Source: Cyanobacteria bacterium UBA2566
GTDB lineage: Bacteria; Cyanobacteriota; Cyanobacteriia; Cyanobacteriales; Desertifilaceae
NCBI GenBank assembly: GCA_002340255.1
Contig: DDLS01000129.1
Location: 1-12,610, forward strand
Reading direction: 5' to 3'
Length of the DNA: 12,610 nt
Under the pieces are notes generated by a model. That model was not told where the DNA came from, made no database searches, and was given only the letters and a program-made list of their open reading frames with translations. The position numbers and the translations under genes were made by a program. Below, in pieces: positions 5,661 to 11,979 of the stretch; positions within the stretch are counted from its first letter, which is position 1, and each line of letters starts with the position of its first letter.

Positions 5661-5729
5661 TCTCCATTTTTTCAGTTCTCCGTATCTCCATGTCTCCCTA
5701 CTCCCGACTCCTCCTTCCTACTCTCCATC
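5661..5729. repeat. CT-rich degenerate repeat tract
   Basis: About 70 bases are nearly all pyrimidine on the plus strand, with repeated TCTCC, CTCCCTACTCCC and TCCTTCCTA units of roughly 7-9 bases. The same motif appears in reverse orientation at 7971-8013. Such CTCCCTA tracts are common dispersed low-complexity repeats between genes of filamentous cyanobacteria. In the rest of the crtQ-to-rodZ gap (5492-5841) I see only the hairpin at 5558-5584 and no gene. Confidence 0.55.
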
Positions 5730-5841
5730 AATATCCGGAGATAGAGCAAAATTTACGAATAAGGAAGGGAGATTATTCAGTTAATTCCCCATTTGCCGAT
5801 CGGATGGGTTGGGTTAAACCAGTAAACGGAGACAGCAAACC

Positions 5842-6825
5842 ATGACCAATAGCCCTAAATCTTTAAGTGTTGAAGCCTGTGCCATTTTGGGAATTTCCCC
5901 GAAAGAGTTGCGATCGCTCCTGAGTCAAATCGAAGCTCAACTCCACCATTCTGAGGTCTATCGTCGCACTCTGAAAAGTCTCCAAGATCAATTCGGAGAA
6001 GGAGTTGATGGTCTACAAATGTTGATTAAAGCCATGGGACGAGAAGCAATTCAGATCTCGTTGCAACACTTTATTTGTCAATATCAACACCAGTCTTGTG
6101 AACCGGTACGTCCTTCAGCAGCGATCTCTCCTGTAACTAGCCCGAAGAGTAGCGCTCAACTGAGTCCAACCCGTGGGGTAAGTCATCAAAAGACCAGTTC
6201 TGTTGATTCAGGTATAGTTCCATCAGTCAAAGCCCCTGTATCTCGCCCCCAGAAACTCTCTAAAGCACAGTTAGCACAACAAAAGATACAACAAGAGCGG
6301 GAAGCTGGTTGGAAACAAATTGGCGAGCAACTGCAACAAGCGCGTTTAGGGCGCGCTCTCTCCCTCGATCAGCTCCATGCCTTAACCCGTATCCCTATCC
6401 ATGAACTTAAAGCACTAGAAGCCGGTGATTTCGAGCATCTACCTGAAGAAATTTACCTGCATGGTTTTGTCCGTCGCCTCAGTATTGTCCTTGGTTTAGA
6501 CAGTCAACGCCTCCTTTCGAGTCTCCCAGAACCCGATCTGACCCATTCCGTAGTTCCGTCTTGGTCTTCTCTTTATACCCAAAAAAGCAAGGGATTTTAC
6601 TTACAACCTGCTCATCTATATTTAGGGTATACCGCATTAATGGCTGGTGCTGTTGGAGGACTCGCTTGGTTATACGGTGATGCACCCTCTGGTGCAGCCC
6701 AGGAACAACCTCCTGAAGCCCCACAACTCTCTGTTCCTGAATCTGAGAAAAAGTCTTATACTGCTGACTCCCTATCTAACTCCGATATTCCCTCACCTGA
6801 AGTGGTCAGCGATCCACAAGGATAA
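5842..6825 (+). CDS. RodZ-like helix-turn-helix membrane protein
   Basis: A 327-residue protein combining a cytoplasmic helix-turn-helix with one membrane segment, the layout of RodZ, which links MreB to the cell-wall elongation machine. Residues 1-80 form a helical N-terminal domain I do not recognise. Residues 84-155 are a polar linker ending in a Gln/Lys-rich coil. Residues 159-230 are the HTH_25-type domain (GEQLQQARLGRALSLDQL, then IPIHELKALEAGDFEHLP). Residues about 257-278 are a single hydrophobic segment, followed by ~48 acidic and Pro/Ser-rich residues. The C-terminal DUF4115 domain of classical RodZ is absent, and the extra N-terminal domain is unusual compared with E. coli RodZ. 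The ATG at 5842 lies 8 bases after GGAGA. It converges with cheB, 11 bases apart. The role in cell shape is inferred. Confidence 0.75.
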   Translation: MTNSPKSLSVEACAILGISPKELRSLLSQIEAQLHHSEVYRRTLKSLQDQFGEGVDGLQMLIKAMGREAIQISLQHFICQYQHQSCEPVRPSAAISPVTSPKSSAQLSPTRGVSHQKTSSVDSGIVPSVKAPVSRPQKLSKAQLAQQKIQQEREAGWKQIGEQLQQARLGRALSLDQLHALTRIPIHELKALEAGDFEHLPEEIYLHGFVRRLSIVLGLDSQRLLSSLPEPDLTHSVVPSWSSLYTQKSKGFYLQPAHLYLGYTALMAGAVGGLAWLYGDAPSGAAQEQPPEAPQLSVPESEKKSYTADSLSNSDIPSPEVVSDPQG

Positions 6826-6836
6826 GGAATAGGGAA

Positions 6837-7931
6837 CTAGACAACCAATTTCCTTAAAATGGCAGTGGCAATGGCTTCTGGAGGTAAAACCTGATGCGTG
6901 GCACCGAGGGCGATCGCCTCTTTGGGCATCCCAAACACCACACAACTGGCTTCATTTTGGGCTAAAGTGAAGCCTCCAGCCTGAAAAATAGACAACAGAC
7001 CATCGGCTCCATCCCGTCCCATTCCGGTCAGTAACACGCCAATACTACGATTTCTATAATATTGAGCTACTGAATTAAAGGTTACTGTAATTGAGGGACA
7101 ATGCCCTCCACCTCCGACGGTGCGACTGTAAACAAAACAGCCCATCCGATCGAAGATCAGATGGGAACGTTCTGGGGAAAAATAGATGTGGCCAGGTTGG
7201 GGGCGATCGCCTGCTCGGGCAATGCTCACGGGAAGAGAACAGCGATTGGAGAGCCAGTCAATAAACCCTTGTAAAAAACCTTCACTAATATGTTGCACAC
7301 AAATCACTGGAACAGGGAGATTTGCCGGAAATTGGCTTAAAATTTGCTCTAATACTTGCGGGCCACCGGTTGAAGCGCCTAGGGCAATGAGTCCCAGATG
7401 GGTCGTTCTAAACTGCCGTTTAGGACGGGAAAACCGAGAGGGAGGAGTAGAAACGACTACAGATTGGGTTGGGGTGACAGGGACAAAAGCATTCACCGGT
7501 TGTGGAGAGCGTTTACGGTTCGTAAATACAGACACTCCTGCTAAGATTTTCACCTTATTAATTAAAGCTTGTTGAATGCGATCGGAGTCTACCCCTAGTC
7601 CCCCTTCCGGTTTAGGAAAAACATCTACTGCTCCTGCTTCTAAAACTTTAAATACTTGATGGGTATCCTGTTCGCGCACTGAAGAACTAATGACTAAAAT
7701 CGGTTTGGGGCGAGTAGACATGATTTCTTCGGTTAAGGTTAACCCATCCATTTCTGGCATGTGTAAGTCCGTACAAATGACTTGGGGATCAACTTTAGGA
7801 ATAAGGGCGATCGCCTCTTTTCCAGTACGAGCTGTACCTACTACCTCGATATCTGGAGAGGCGTTGAGCATCCGCTTAAGGATGGTCAGGGCAATGGGAG
7901 AATCTTCAACAATAATGACTCGAATCGGCAT
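6837..7931 (-). CDS. cheB: CheB: chemotaxis response regulator protein-glutamate methylesterase
   Basis: A 364-residue enzyme that removes methyl groups from (and deamidates) chemoreceptor glutamates, resetting taxis or pilus-motility signalling. Residues 1-120 form the receiver domain with acidic pocket E9/D10, phospho-acceptor D55 (VICTDLHMPEMDG) and the Lys of FPKP at 107. Residues 121-178 form a Pro/Ser-rich linker. About 179-364 form the methylesterase domain with the catalytic triad S187 (GASTGGP), H214 (VQHI) and D307 (GMGRDGADG). All key residues are present and the length is normal. GGAG 9 bases before the ATG supports the start. No cheA, cheR or receptor gene lies in the window, so it acts with components encoded elsewhere. 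The gene appears monocistronic. Confidence 0.95.
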   Translation of the reverse strand: MPIRVIIVEDSPIALTILKRMLNASPDIEVVGTARTGKEAIALIPKVDPQVICTDLHMPEMDGLTLTEEIMSTRPKPILVISSSVREQDTHQVFKVLEAGAVDVFPKPEGGLGVDSDRIQQALINKVKILAGVSVFTNRKRSPQPVNAFVPVTPTQSVVVSTPPSRFSRPKRQFRTTHLGLIALGASTGGPQVLEQILSQFPANLPVPVICVQHISEGFLQGFIDWLSNRCSLPVSIARAGDRPQPGHIYFSPERSHLIFDRMGCFVYSRTVGGGGHCPSITVTFNSVAQYYRNRSIGVLLTGMGRDGADGLLSIFQAGGFTLAQNEASCVVFGMPKEAIALGATHQVLPPEAIATAILRKLVV

Positions 7932-7970
7932 TCAAAGTTACTCCAACAGGGGGAATTTAGGGAAACTTTG

Positions 7971-8013
7971 TAGAGGAGATGGAGAGTAGGCAGTGGAGAG
8001 TAGGGAATAGGGC
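7971..8013. repeat. GA-rich tandem-like repeat upstream of cheB
   Basis: GGAGAGTAGG occurs twice (7981-7990 and 7995-8004), followed by GAATAGGG, within a purine-rich tract. It is the reverse orientation of the CT-rich tract at 5661-5729 and lies in the cheB leader and promoter region (minus strand), 50-70 bases before its start. Confidence 0.55.
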
Positions 8014-8070
8014 AAAAGTAGTTCAGTTTCAAGATAGATTTCCCAGTGTCCTCACTTTACCGTTACTCTG

Positions 8071-8562
8071 CTATATTAACTCCGAATAATACTGCTCAAT
8101 ATGGGTAAACTCCTGTTTTTCTCCACAAAACTGATCGTAAAGGGCACGATGGCGGGATAGTCCGTATTCATCGCTGCGAGTTTCGTATTCTTTGACCCAA
8201 TCGACCAAAACTTGAAGCATGGCTTGTTGTTCTTGGGGAGAAGCAAATTTTTCCGGTTCCCAAGGCCGTTGGTAACAGCGATCAATACAGGTTGCTATGC
8301 CTGGATTGAGAAAGCGCAATTCAGTACAGTAGGGTAAGGCGGCTTCGATAATATCAGCATAGCAACCTTCAATTACCCATTGTTGATTATCCTGGATAAA
8401 CGAGAGCAATAGGGTAATACTTTCATTGAGGGGTTTTCGTTCTGGCCCCGGATTCCAGGCAATTTCATCCAGGGATAGGCGGGGAATGGGGCGATCGCTA
8501 ATTAAGCGACGGGCCATGGTGCTTTTTCCTGCACCAGCATTACCAAGAAGGATCATTCTCAT
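8071..8562 (-). CDS. Small P-loop nucleotide kinase, FlaR/adenylate-kinase-like
   Basis: A 163-residue P-loop NTPase. The Walker A motif GNAGAGKST is at residues 7-15. It is followed by RLSLDEIAWNPG near 29-40, the pattern of the FlaR-like group of small kinases that are named for DNA-topology effects but whose substrate is not known. WVIEGCYADII near 62-72 and the Arg-containing region CIDRCYQRPWEP near 91-102 fit the lid part of an adenylate/shikimate-kinase fold. The ATG overlaps the raf1 stop by 4 bases (ATGA), so it is translated by coupling from raf1. A second ATG two codons later is an alternative start. The family is clear. The biochemical substrate, and whether the link to Rubisco assembly is functional, are open. 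Confidence 0.7.
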   Translation of the reverse strand: MRMILLGNAGAGKSTMARRLISDRPIPRLSLDEIAWNPGPERKPLNESITLLLSFIQDNQQWVIEGCYADIIEAALPYCTELRFLNPGIATCIDRCYQRPWEPEKFASPQEQQAMLQVLVDWVKEYETRSDEYGLSRHRALYDQFCGEKQEFTHIEQYYSELI

Positions 8563-9635
8563 TCTTCAATTTGCCAGAGTTCTTTGGTAAAGTCCTCGTC
8601 TAGAATACGATGGGGGCGCATGATTAAGACCAATTGTGCTAACAGGGGTTGATCGGGTTCCGTTTCCCACCATTGAAGTTCTAATTGACCGTCGATGTCT
8701 ACTAGAAAATAGCGATCGCTATCCCATTGTCGCTCCTGGCGATCCACTAACATTAAAACCGGTTCTGAATTCTCGGATAGTGATCCAGGGAGTTCATCAC
8801 TGTGAGCTAAGAGAGCAATCGGATCGCCCATTGCTCGGATCATCGACCATCCGGGAACTGCGACAAAGGCCGATGCTCCTTGACTACGAACCACTCCAAA
8901 TGGGTCAAGGGCTTCAATCAAGGGTACGGCTTTCCAATCCTCTAGGGTGAGGGGAAATTGACCAACGACAGGAATCACCCGGGGCGATTCGTCAGCCGAT
9001 TCTAGTCGATATACGGGTAATCTGGGGGCACTTTTTTGGGGAACGACGGTAAAATCTGTGAGCAGATGTTCCAGATGTTGGCGAGCAGTATTACTCTGGG
9101 CGTAACGCAGACCTTTCGCAATTAGGCGCGATCGCTCTTGAATGTCTTTGTGTTGGCGGGCGCTTTTCCAGCACTGATGGGCCATAATATCTCCGGGATG
9201 CTGCGAAAAACCTTCAGCGGACGAACTACTGCGGGAGAAGTCTTTGATTGCTTTGGCCAGTTCATGGGCTTGATCGGCATCCAGGTTATGATCCAGGCTA
9301 AATTCAGCAGCCGCTACCCGTTGGGGTTGGGTAAGGATGCGGAATTCGTAGAGAAGATCTGAGCCTTTTTGGTTAAAGTGCGATCTCACTGGTTCTTTAA
9401 TTTCAGCTTTGGTTAAGCTGGTGTAGACTTGGGCTGCAACCATCACCTGATTTTGTTGTACGGGTTCAAATCCAGTTTCTTCAAAAATGCGATCGGGTGC
9501 ATATCCTGCCTTTTGCAATTGGCTACAGGCCTGTCCCCACTCAACCCATGTACCTTGTTTTCGGCGCAGTTGCAGCAGCAAGGCATCTGCATCAATGGGT
9601 TCTACATTGGGAGGTGAATAGGGGGAATAACTCAT
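8559..9635 (-). CDS. raf1: RuBisCO accumulation factor 1 (Raf1)
   Basis: A 358-residue Rubisco assembly chaperone. Raf1 dimers grip folded large-subunit dimers and help build the L8 core before small subunits displace it, acting in the cytosol and during carboxysome formation. Three regions are visible: an N-terminal helix-turn-helix part (about 15-75, with GTWVEWGQACSQLQKAGY), the helical alpha domain (about 85-200, with LLYEFRILTQPQRVAAAEFSL split across it) and, after a polar linker, the beta domain (about 215-350) with VVGQFPLTLEDWKAVPLIE and VAVPGWSMIRAMGDPIALL, which are characteristic of the family. The length is that of cyanobacterial Raf1 (about 350-360). The gene leads a two-gene unit with the FlaR-like kinase and diverges from the tRNA-Ala gene. 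It is intact. Confidence 0.93.
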   Translation of the reverse strand: MSYSPYSPPNVEPIDADALLLQLRRKQGTWVEWGQACSQLQKAGYAPDRIFEETGFEPVQQNQVMVAAQVYTSLTKAEIKEPVRSHFNQKGSDLLYEFRILTQPQRVAAAEFSLDHNLDADQAHELAKAIKDFSRSSSSAEGFSQHPGDIMAHQCWKSARQHKDIQERSRLIAKGLRYAQSNTARQHLEHLLTDFTVVPQKSAPRLPVYRLESADESPRVIPVVGQFPLTLEDWKAVPLIEALDPFGVVRSQGASAFVAVPGWSMIRAMGDPIALLAHSDELPGSLSENSEPVLMLVDRQERQWDSDRYFLVDIDGQLELQWWETEPDQPLLAQLVLIMRPHRILDEDFTKELWQIEE

Positions 9636-9727
9636 AGCCGTGATTCTTCACTCAACGATCTTTTGATTACTTTATCCCTTTCTGGGGGGCGATCGGCCTA
9701 GAGCAGAAATTTTTTGGGGTTTAGCTC

Positions 9728-9757
9728 TTGACAACTAACCTCTGATCAAGGCAAGAT
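9728..9757 (+). promoter_or_regulatory. Promoter of the tRNA-Ala gene
   Basis: A perfect TTGACA (9728-9733) is followed after 18 bases by CAAGAT (9752-9757), a weak -10. The tRNA begins 16 bases further on. The consensus -35 box and the position make this the likely promoter, although the -10 is poor. Confidence 0.5.
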
Positions 9758-9772
9758 AGTAAATGGACTTTA

Positions 9773-9845
9773 GGGGCTATAGCTCAGTTGGTAGAGCACC
9801 TCAATGGCATTGAGGGGGCCACCGGTTCGAGTCCGGTTAGCTCCA
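9773..9845 (+). tRNA. tRNA-Ala, anticodon GGC
   Basis: A complete 73-base cloverleaf. The acceptor stem GGGGCTA pairs with TAGCTCC and includes the G3-U70 wobble that identifies alanine tRNA. The D arm is GCTC/GAGC, the anticodon arm CCTCA/TGAGG has loop ATGGCAT (anticodon GGC, reading GCC and GCU), and the T arm ACCGG/CCGGT has loop TTCGAGT. The discriminator is A and the CCA end is not encoded. It borders the decayed mobile element to its right, and tRNA 3' ends are common integration sites. Confidence 0.97.
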
Positions 9846-9882
9846 TCCCAGTTATATCAAGGCTTTCAGCGTTTTTAGAAAC

Positions 9883-9907
9883 CTCGTTCAGACACAGCTT
9901 GAACGAG
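9883..9907. terminator. Hairpin downstream of tRNA-Ala
   Basis: CTCGTTCA (9883-9890) pairs perfectly with TGAACGAG (9900-9907) around a 9-base loop, 37 bases after the tRNA. No T tract follows directly, so it is a possible processing or termination stem rather than a clear intrinsic terminator. Confidence 0.4.
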
Positions 9908-9978
9908 ATTCGCCCGACTTTTGGGGGAATTTAGGACTATTTTGGGCAGAACCCCAGCGACTATTGCCGGTTTTTGTC

Positions 9979-10000
9979 GCCCGATATTTGCCCGATATTT
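9979..10000. repeat. Tandem 11-bp repeat GCCCGATATTT, two copies
   Basis: Two exact adjacent copies (9979-9989 and 9990-10000) lie between the tRNA gene and the stop codon of the primase-derived gene. Related GCCCGA and TTTTGGG words lie nearby (9912-9941). Short direct repeats next to a tRNA integration site may be integrase or excisionase arm sites, or iterons. That reading is inferred. Confidence 0.55.
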
Positions 10001-10005
10001 AGAGG

Positions 10006-11154
10006 TTAATCTTCCCCTACTGGTTGATAGACCCAATCGGGGAATTTAAGGTCTGACCGGCTGACCTCTCGTTTTCCAATCGCCTTCGTCTCGTTAACTC
10101 CAGCGAGGCGACAGTGGTAATGAGTGCGGTCGATGCGGGTGATGTGCCACCCCTGCACCCATCCCTTCTTGTCTTTAATGCGGGCCGATTCGTAGATGTA
10201 AACCGGGTCGGGTTCTGGTCTCCACTCTTTGAGTCCATGGACAATGGGGATTTCCAAGGTTTCGCGATCGTATTGGGTGATGCGAAAGGCTGAGAAAGTC
10301 TTCTTGTGAACCTGCTTAACATCTACTAATTCCCACTGTCCGTCTAAGGGGACGTAGACGCGATCGCCCTTCTTAGGCAGAGAGGTTTGTGTTCGTTCGT
10401 CTCCTGTGCGGAAGTTGGGTAAAGAACCTTCACAGCTTTCACGCCCTTGCCCTGACTGGGTTCCAGCTTTCACATCAACCTTCACATCAGCTTTAACACA
10501 ACCTTCACGCTCTGGGGATGGAGTAGCAATTCCAGAGTCATTTTCCGTCGGGGAAGGCTGTGAAGGCTGTGAAGGTTGTGTGAAGGTAAGCGTGAAAGCT
10601 GAATCTCTTGCCCCGTCTGGCTGTGAAGGTTGTGAAGGTTGATGGTCGCTATCTACCTTCTCTGCTTGTTTGAACACTTCACTGGGAGTGGGGACGTTCC
10701 TGTCTCTGACTTCCTCTCTCAGGTCTACTCCAACCATGTAAGAACCGTTGCGGTTTAACCCTCTCTCTGCTTCCCAGCCTACGAAACTGCAAACCGTCAG
10801 TAGACGAGAGCTGAACTTGTTCATGGCGACAGCTTTCTGTCCAGTCTCCATACAGAAGGTTTTGTACTCGTCATAAATGTCTTTAGTTCTTGTCTTGCAT
10901 CCAGCAATGGGTATTAATTGGGTATCTAAGAAATCAGCCACGCTGTTTCCCTCCGTCTCCAGTTCCCACTGTTTAGACCGGAACTCTGGAATCTCATATT
11001 CACCTAATTCATTGATGACTTGATCGACTTGATGGGATGGCATCACAAGAGCGCAATGAACCAAAAGGATTTCATGAAGGCCGTTGGGTTTAATGAGGGG
11101 ACTTATCGGCGTTGGATAAACGAGAGAACTGTTCCCAAGTACACGGCTGAACAA
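10006..11154 (-). CDS. C-terminal part of a phage/plasmid-type primase-helicase (truncated)
   Basis: A 382-codon frame. Residues about 36-160 (ALVMPSHQVDQVINE..., then SVADFLDTQL, DIYDEYKTFCMETGQ and NKFSSRLL) match the pattern of the winged-helix tail that follows the helicase core in D5-type/DUF3854-like primase-helicases of cyanobacterial phages and plasmids (recalled, not searched). Residues 180-270 form a low-complexity linker with QPSQPSQP blocks and VKADVKVDVKAG. Residues about 283-375 (KKGDRVYVPLDGQWELV...) look like two small SH3-like modules. No Walker A or B or primase motif is present: the whole helicase/primase part is missing. The first ~35 residues are antisense to the regulator gene at 11056-11250, so true homology begins near 11050, and an ATG at 11043 is a possible start. 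Probably a non-functional remnant. Confidence 0.6.
   Translation of the reverse strand: MFSRVLGNSSLVYPTPISPLIKPNGLHEILLVHCALVMPSHQVDQVINELGEYEIPEFRSKQWELETEGNSVADFLDTQLIPIAGCKTRTKDIYDEYKTFCMETGQKAVAMNKFSSRLLTVCSFVGWEAERGLNRNGSYMVGVDLREEVRDRNVPTPSEVFKQAEKVDSDHQPSQPSQPDGARDSAFTLTFTQPSQPSQPSPTENDSGIATPSPEREGCVKADVKVDVKAGTQSGQGRESCEGSLPNFRTGDERTQTSLPKKGDRVYVPLDGQWELVDVKQVHKKTFSAFRITQYDRETLEIPIVHGLKEWRPEPDPVYIYESARIKDKKGWVQGWHITRIDRTHYHCRLAGVNETKAIGKREVSRSDLKFPDWVYQPVGED
10552..10642. repeat. 9-bp tandem repeats encoding the Ser-Gln-Pro linker
   Basis: On the plus strand the units TGTGAAGGC and TGTGAAGGT repeat several times (10559-10577, and again at 10622-10639). On the coding strand they give SQP/PSQ triplets. 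A related pattern further on (10468-10495, CTTCACATCA units) encodes the VKADVKVDVKAG stretch. Length variation by slippage is likely here. Confidence 0.7.
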
Positions 11155-11250
11155 CTAGCGGCAATTTGTGAAGTATGTCGTATAGATGGAAACACTTTGC
11201 TGGATTTCCTGGCGGGAGAAATCGATCTAGAGGAACTCCCAAACAACTAA
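11056..11250 (+). CDS. XRE-like helix-turn-helix regulator, 5' end probably lost
   Basis: 64 residues from the ATG at 11056: MNQKDFMKAVGFNEGTYRRW, then INERTVPKYTAEQLAAICEV and a C-terminal stretch with LLDFLAGEIDLEEL. This is the Cro/CI (XRE) fold from helix 2 onward: the QKDFMKAVGF helix, the recognition helix NEGTYRRWINE, then the helix EQLAAICEVCRI. The usual first helix (LRxLxxxxG) is absent. Upstream in frame lie only about 12 codons of unrelated sequence (TTG at 11020, ATG at 11032) that overlap the primase-derived gene on the other strand. I infer that the first helix was removed at the junction near 11050. It was probably the repressor of the mobile element, divergent from the primase. 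No clear ribosome-binding site is seen. Confidence 0.65.
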   Translation: MNQKDFMKAVGFNEGTYRRWINERTVPKYTAEQLAAICEVCRIDGNTLLDFLAGEIDLEELPNN

Positions 11251-11390
11251 TGGCGATCGGAGGTGATGTATTGAACTGAGAGCGATCCTTATTTCTATTC
11301 TCAGGCGGGAGAAAACTCTCTAATGACTGAAACTCTCTCTCCGAGGGAGCTTCCTTATGTGATGGTTATGTTGAAAATCCCACTGTTTGC
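11251..11390. other. Non-coding stretch after the XRE-like gene
   Basis: It holds a possible stem (CTGAGA at 11276-11281 with TCTCAG at 11299-11304) that could end the regulator transcript. It also has two direct copies of AAACTCTCT (11313-11321 and 11330-11338) spaced 17 bases start to start, a possible operator. A 28-codon frame at 11323-11409 has no supporting signal. Confidence 0.35.
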
Positions 11391-11534
11391 ATGGAGGAGT
11401 ATCAGCTAAATGCAGTCAGCGCTTTTGAGATGAGAGGTGTTAAAACCGATTGCCATGAAAAGGGACCGATCGTAACTAACGGCGATCGGGCTGCGCAACT
11501 GTCGAATTCGCAAAGCAATGGAGAACGAGATTAA
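11391..11534 (+). CDS. Possible 47-residue hypothetical protein
   Basis: The frame from the ATG at 11391 (MEEYQLNAVSAFEMRG...) runs 47 codons to TAA at 11532-11534, two bases before the ATG of the Cys-rich gene (TAA-CA-ATG). That tight spacing suits a compact phage-like operon. I recognise no family. The protein is polar, with a single Cys and a Ser/Asn/Gln-rich end. No good ribosome-binding site precedes either ATG (11391 or 11430), and a 7-bp inverted repeat (CCGATCG at 11466-11472, CGATCGG at 11483-11489) lies inside. It may not be a gene. Confidence 0.3.
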   Translation: MEEYQLNAVSAFEMRGVKTDCHEKGPIVTNGDRAAQLSNSQSNGERD

Positions 11535-11536
11535 CA

Positions 11537-11697
11537 ATGTTTGATGAGGATAACATTTGGAACAATATTTGCAGGAATTGTTACTGGTTGGAAATGGACG
11601 CAGAAGACGGCCAGTGCGCCTCTACCACATAGAGCCTACAGCACTCAATTCAACTTGTAGTACTTGGAGCTTAAAAAAAAAGGAGGTTACGACGATG
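11537..11697 (+). pseudogene. Cys-rich putative zinc-binding small protein, frameshifted
   Basis: The ATG at 11537 opens 31 codons (MFDEDNIWNNICRNCYWLEM, then DAEDGQCAS) and stops at 11630-11632. C-x2-C-x11-C is followed, in the -1 frame from 11617, by RLYHIEPTALNSTCSTWSL, which gives a fourth Cys. The joined pattern CxxCxxW...GxC...C is that of small zinc-knuckle-like proteins common in phages and plasmids. Restoring one C at 11617/11618 (TGC-CGC) would unite the halves into about 45-50 residues. I infer a one-base deletion. After the A9 tract (11673-11681) the second frame runs on without a stop into the next gene, and one extra A there would give a stop at the start of that gene. Confidence 0.45.
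11681..11686 (+). promoter_or_regulatory. Strong ribosome-binding site fixing the 95-residue gene start
   Basis: AGGAGG lies 8 bases before the ATG at 11695, right after a run of A. It shows that translation of the following gene starts at 11695, although the reading frame is open further upstream to 11557. Confidence 0.75.
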
Positions 11698-11979
11698 AAA
11701 CTTGAACCAAGTAAATGCTGGATTTACCAAGACCTGCCCGCAGAGAAGAGGGCGTGGCTGTCCGGGTTGGTTGGGGCGATCGCCTCTGGGGATGAGTCTA
11801 AGGCTCAGGAGCTGCTGGAGGCGATCGTTGAGGATTGGCTTGGATGCTATGAAGGTGGACTTGAACAAACCAGGAAAATAATCAAGCTCGAAGAACTGGT
11901 GAAGACGAAGACCCAACGCAAAAAATTGTTTCGACCGGGGCAAGCGGCAGAGAAGTTTCTGGGAATTCTGGGGAATTAA
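11695..11979 (+). CDS. 95-residue protein of unknown function
   Basis: Starts at the ATG at 11695, behind a consensus AGGAGG. It is a soluble, mostly helical protein: a Trp-rich start (SKCWIYQDLPAEKRAW), helices around 16-48, then EQTRKIIKLEELVKTKTQRKK and a basic end. There is no membrane segment and no motif I can name. It contains GCGATCGC-type sites, so its base use is cyanobacterial. The stop and the start of the ASCH gene overlap (TAATG, 11977-11981), so both belong to one translationally coupled unit. The context suggests a small accessory protein of a phage or integrative element. It looks intact, unlike the frames on both sides. Confidence 0.65.
   Translation: MKLEPSKCWIYQDLPAEKRAWLSGLVGAIASGDESKAQELLEAIVEDWLGCYEGGLEQTRKIIKLEELVKTKTQRKKLFRPGQAAEKFLGILGN

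Noticed and set aside
7186..7575. A 129-codon open frame on the plus strand opposite cheB
   Set aside because: It is antisense to the catalytic domain of CheB, shows no family pattern, and cheB is complete with all active-site residues.
8636..8950. A 104-codon plus-strand frame opposite raf1
   Set aside because: It mirrors the well-conserved Raf1 beta domain and has no recognisable protein features.
10406..10642. A plus-strand frame rich in CEGCEG repeats
   Set aside because: It is only the complementary reading of the repeat-encoded linker of the primase-derived gene.
11323..11409. 28-codon frame MTETLSPREL...
   Set aside because: Weak start signals, no family resemblance, and it overlaps direct repeats that better explain the region.
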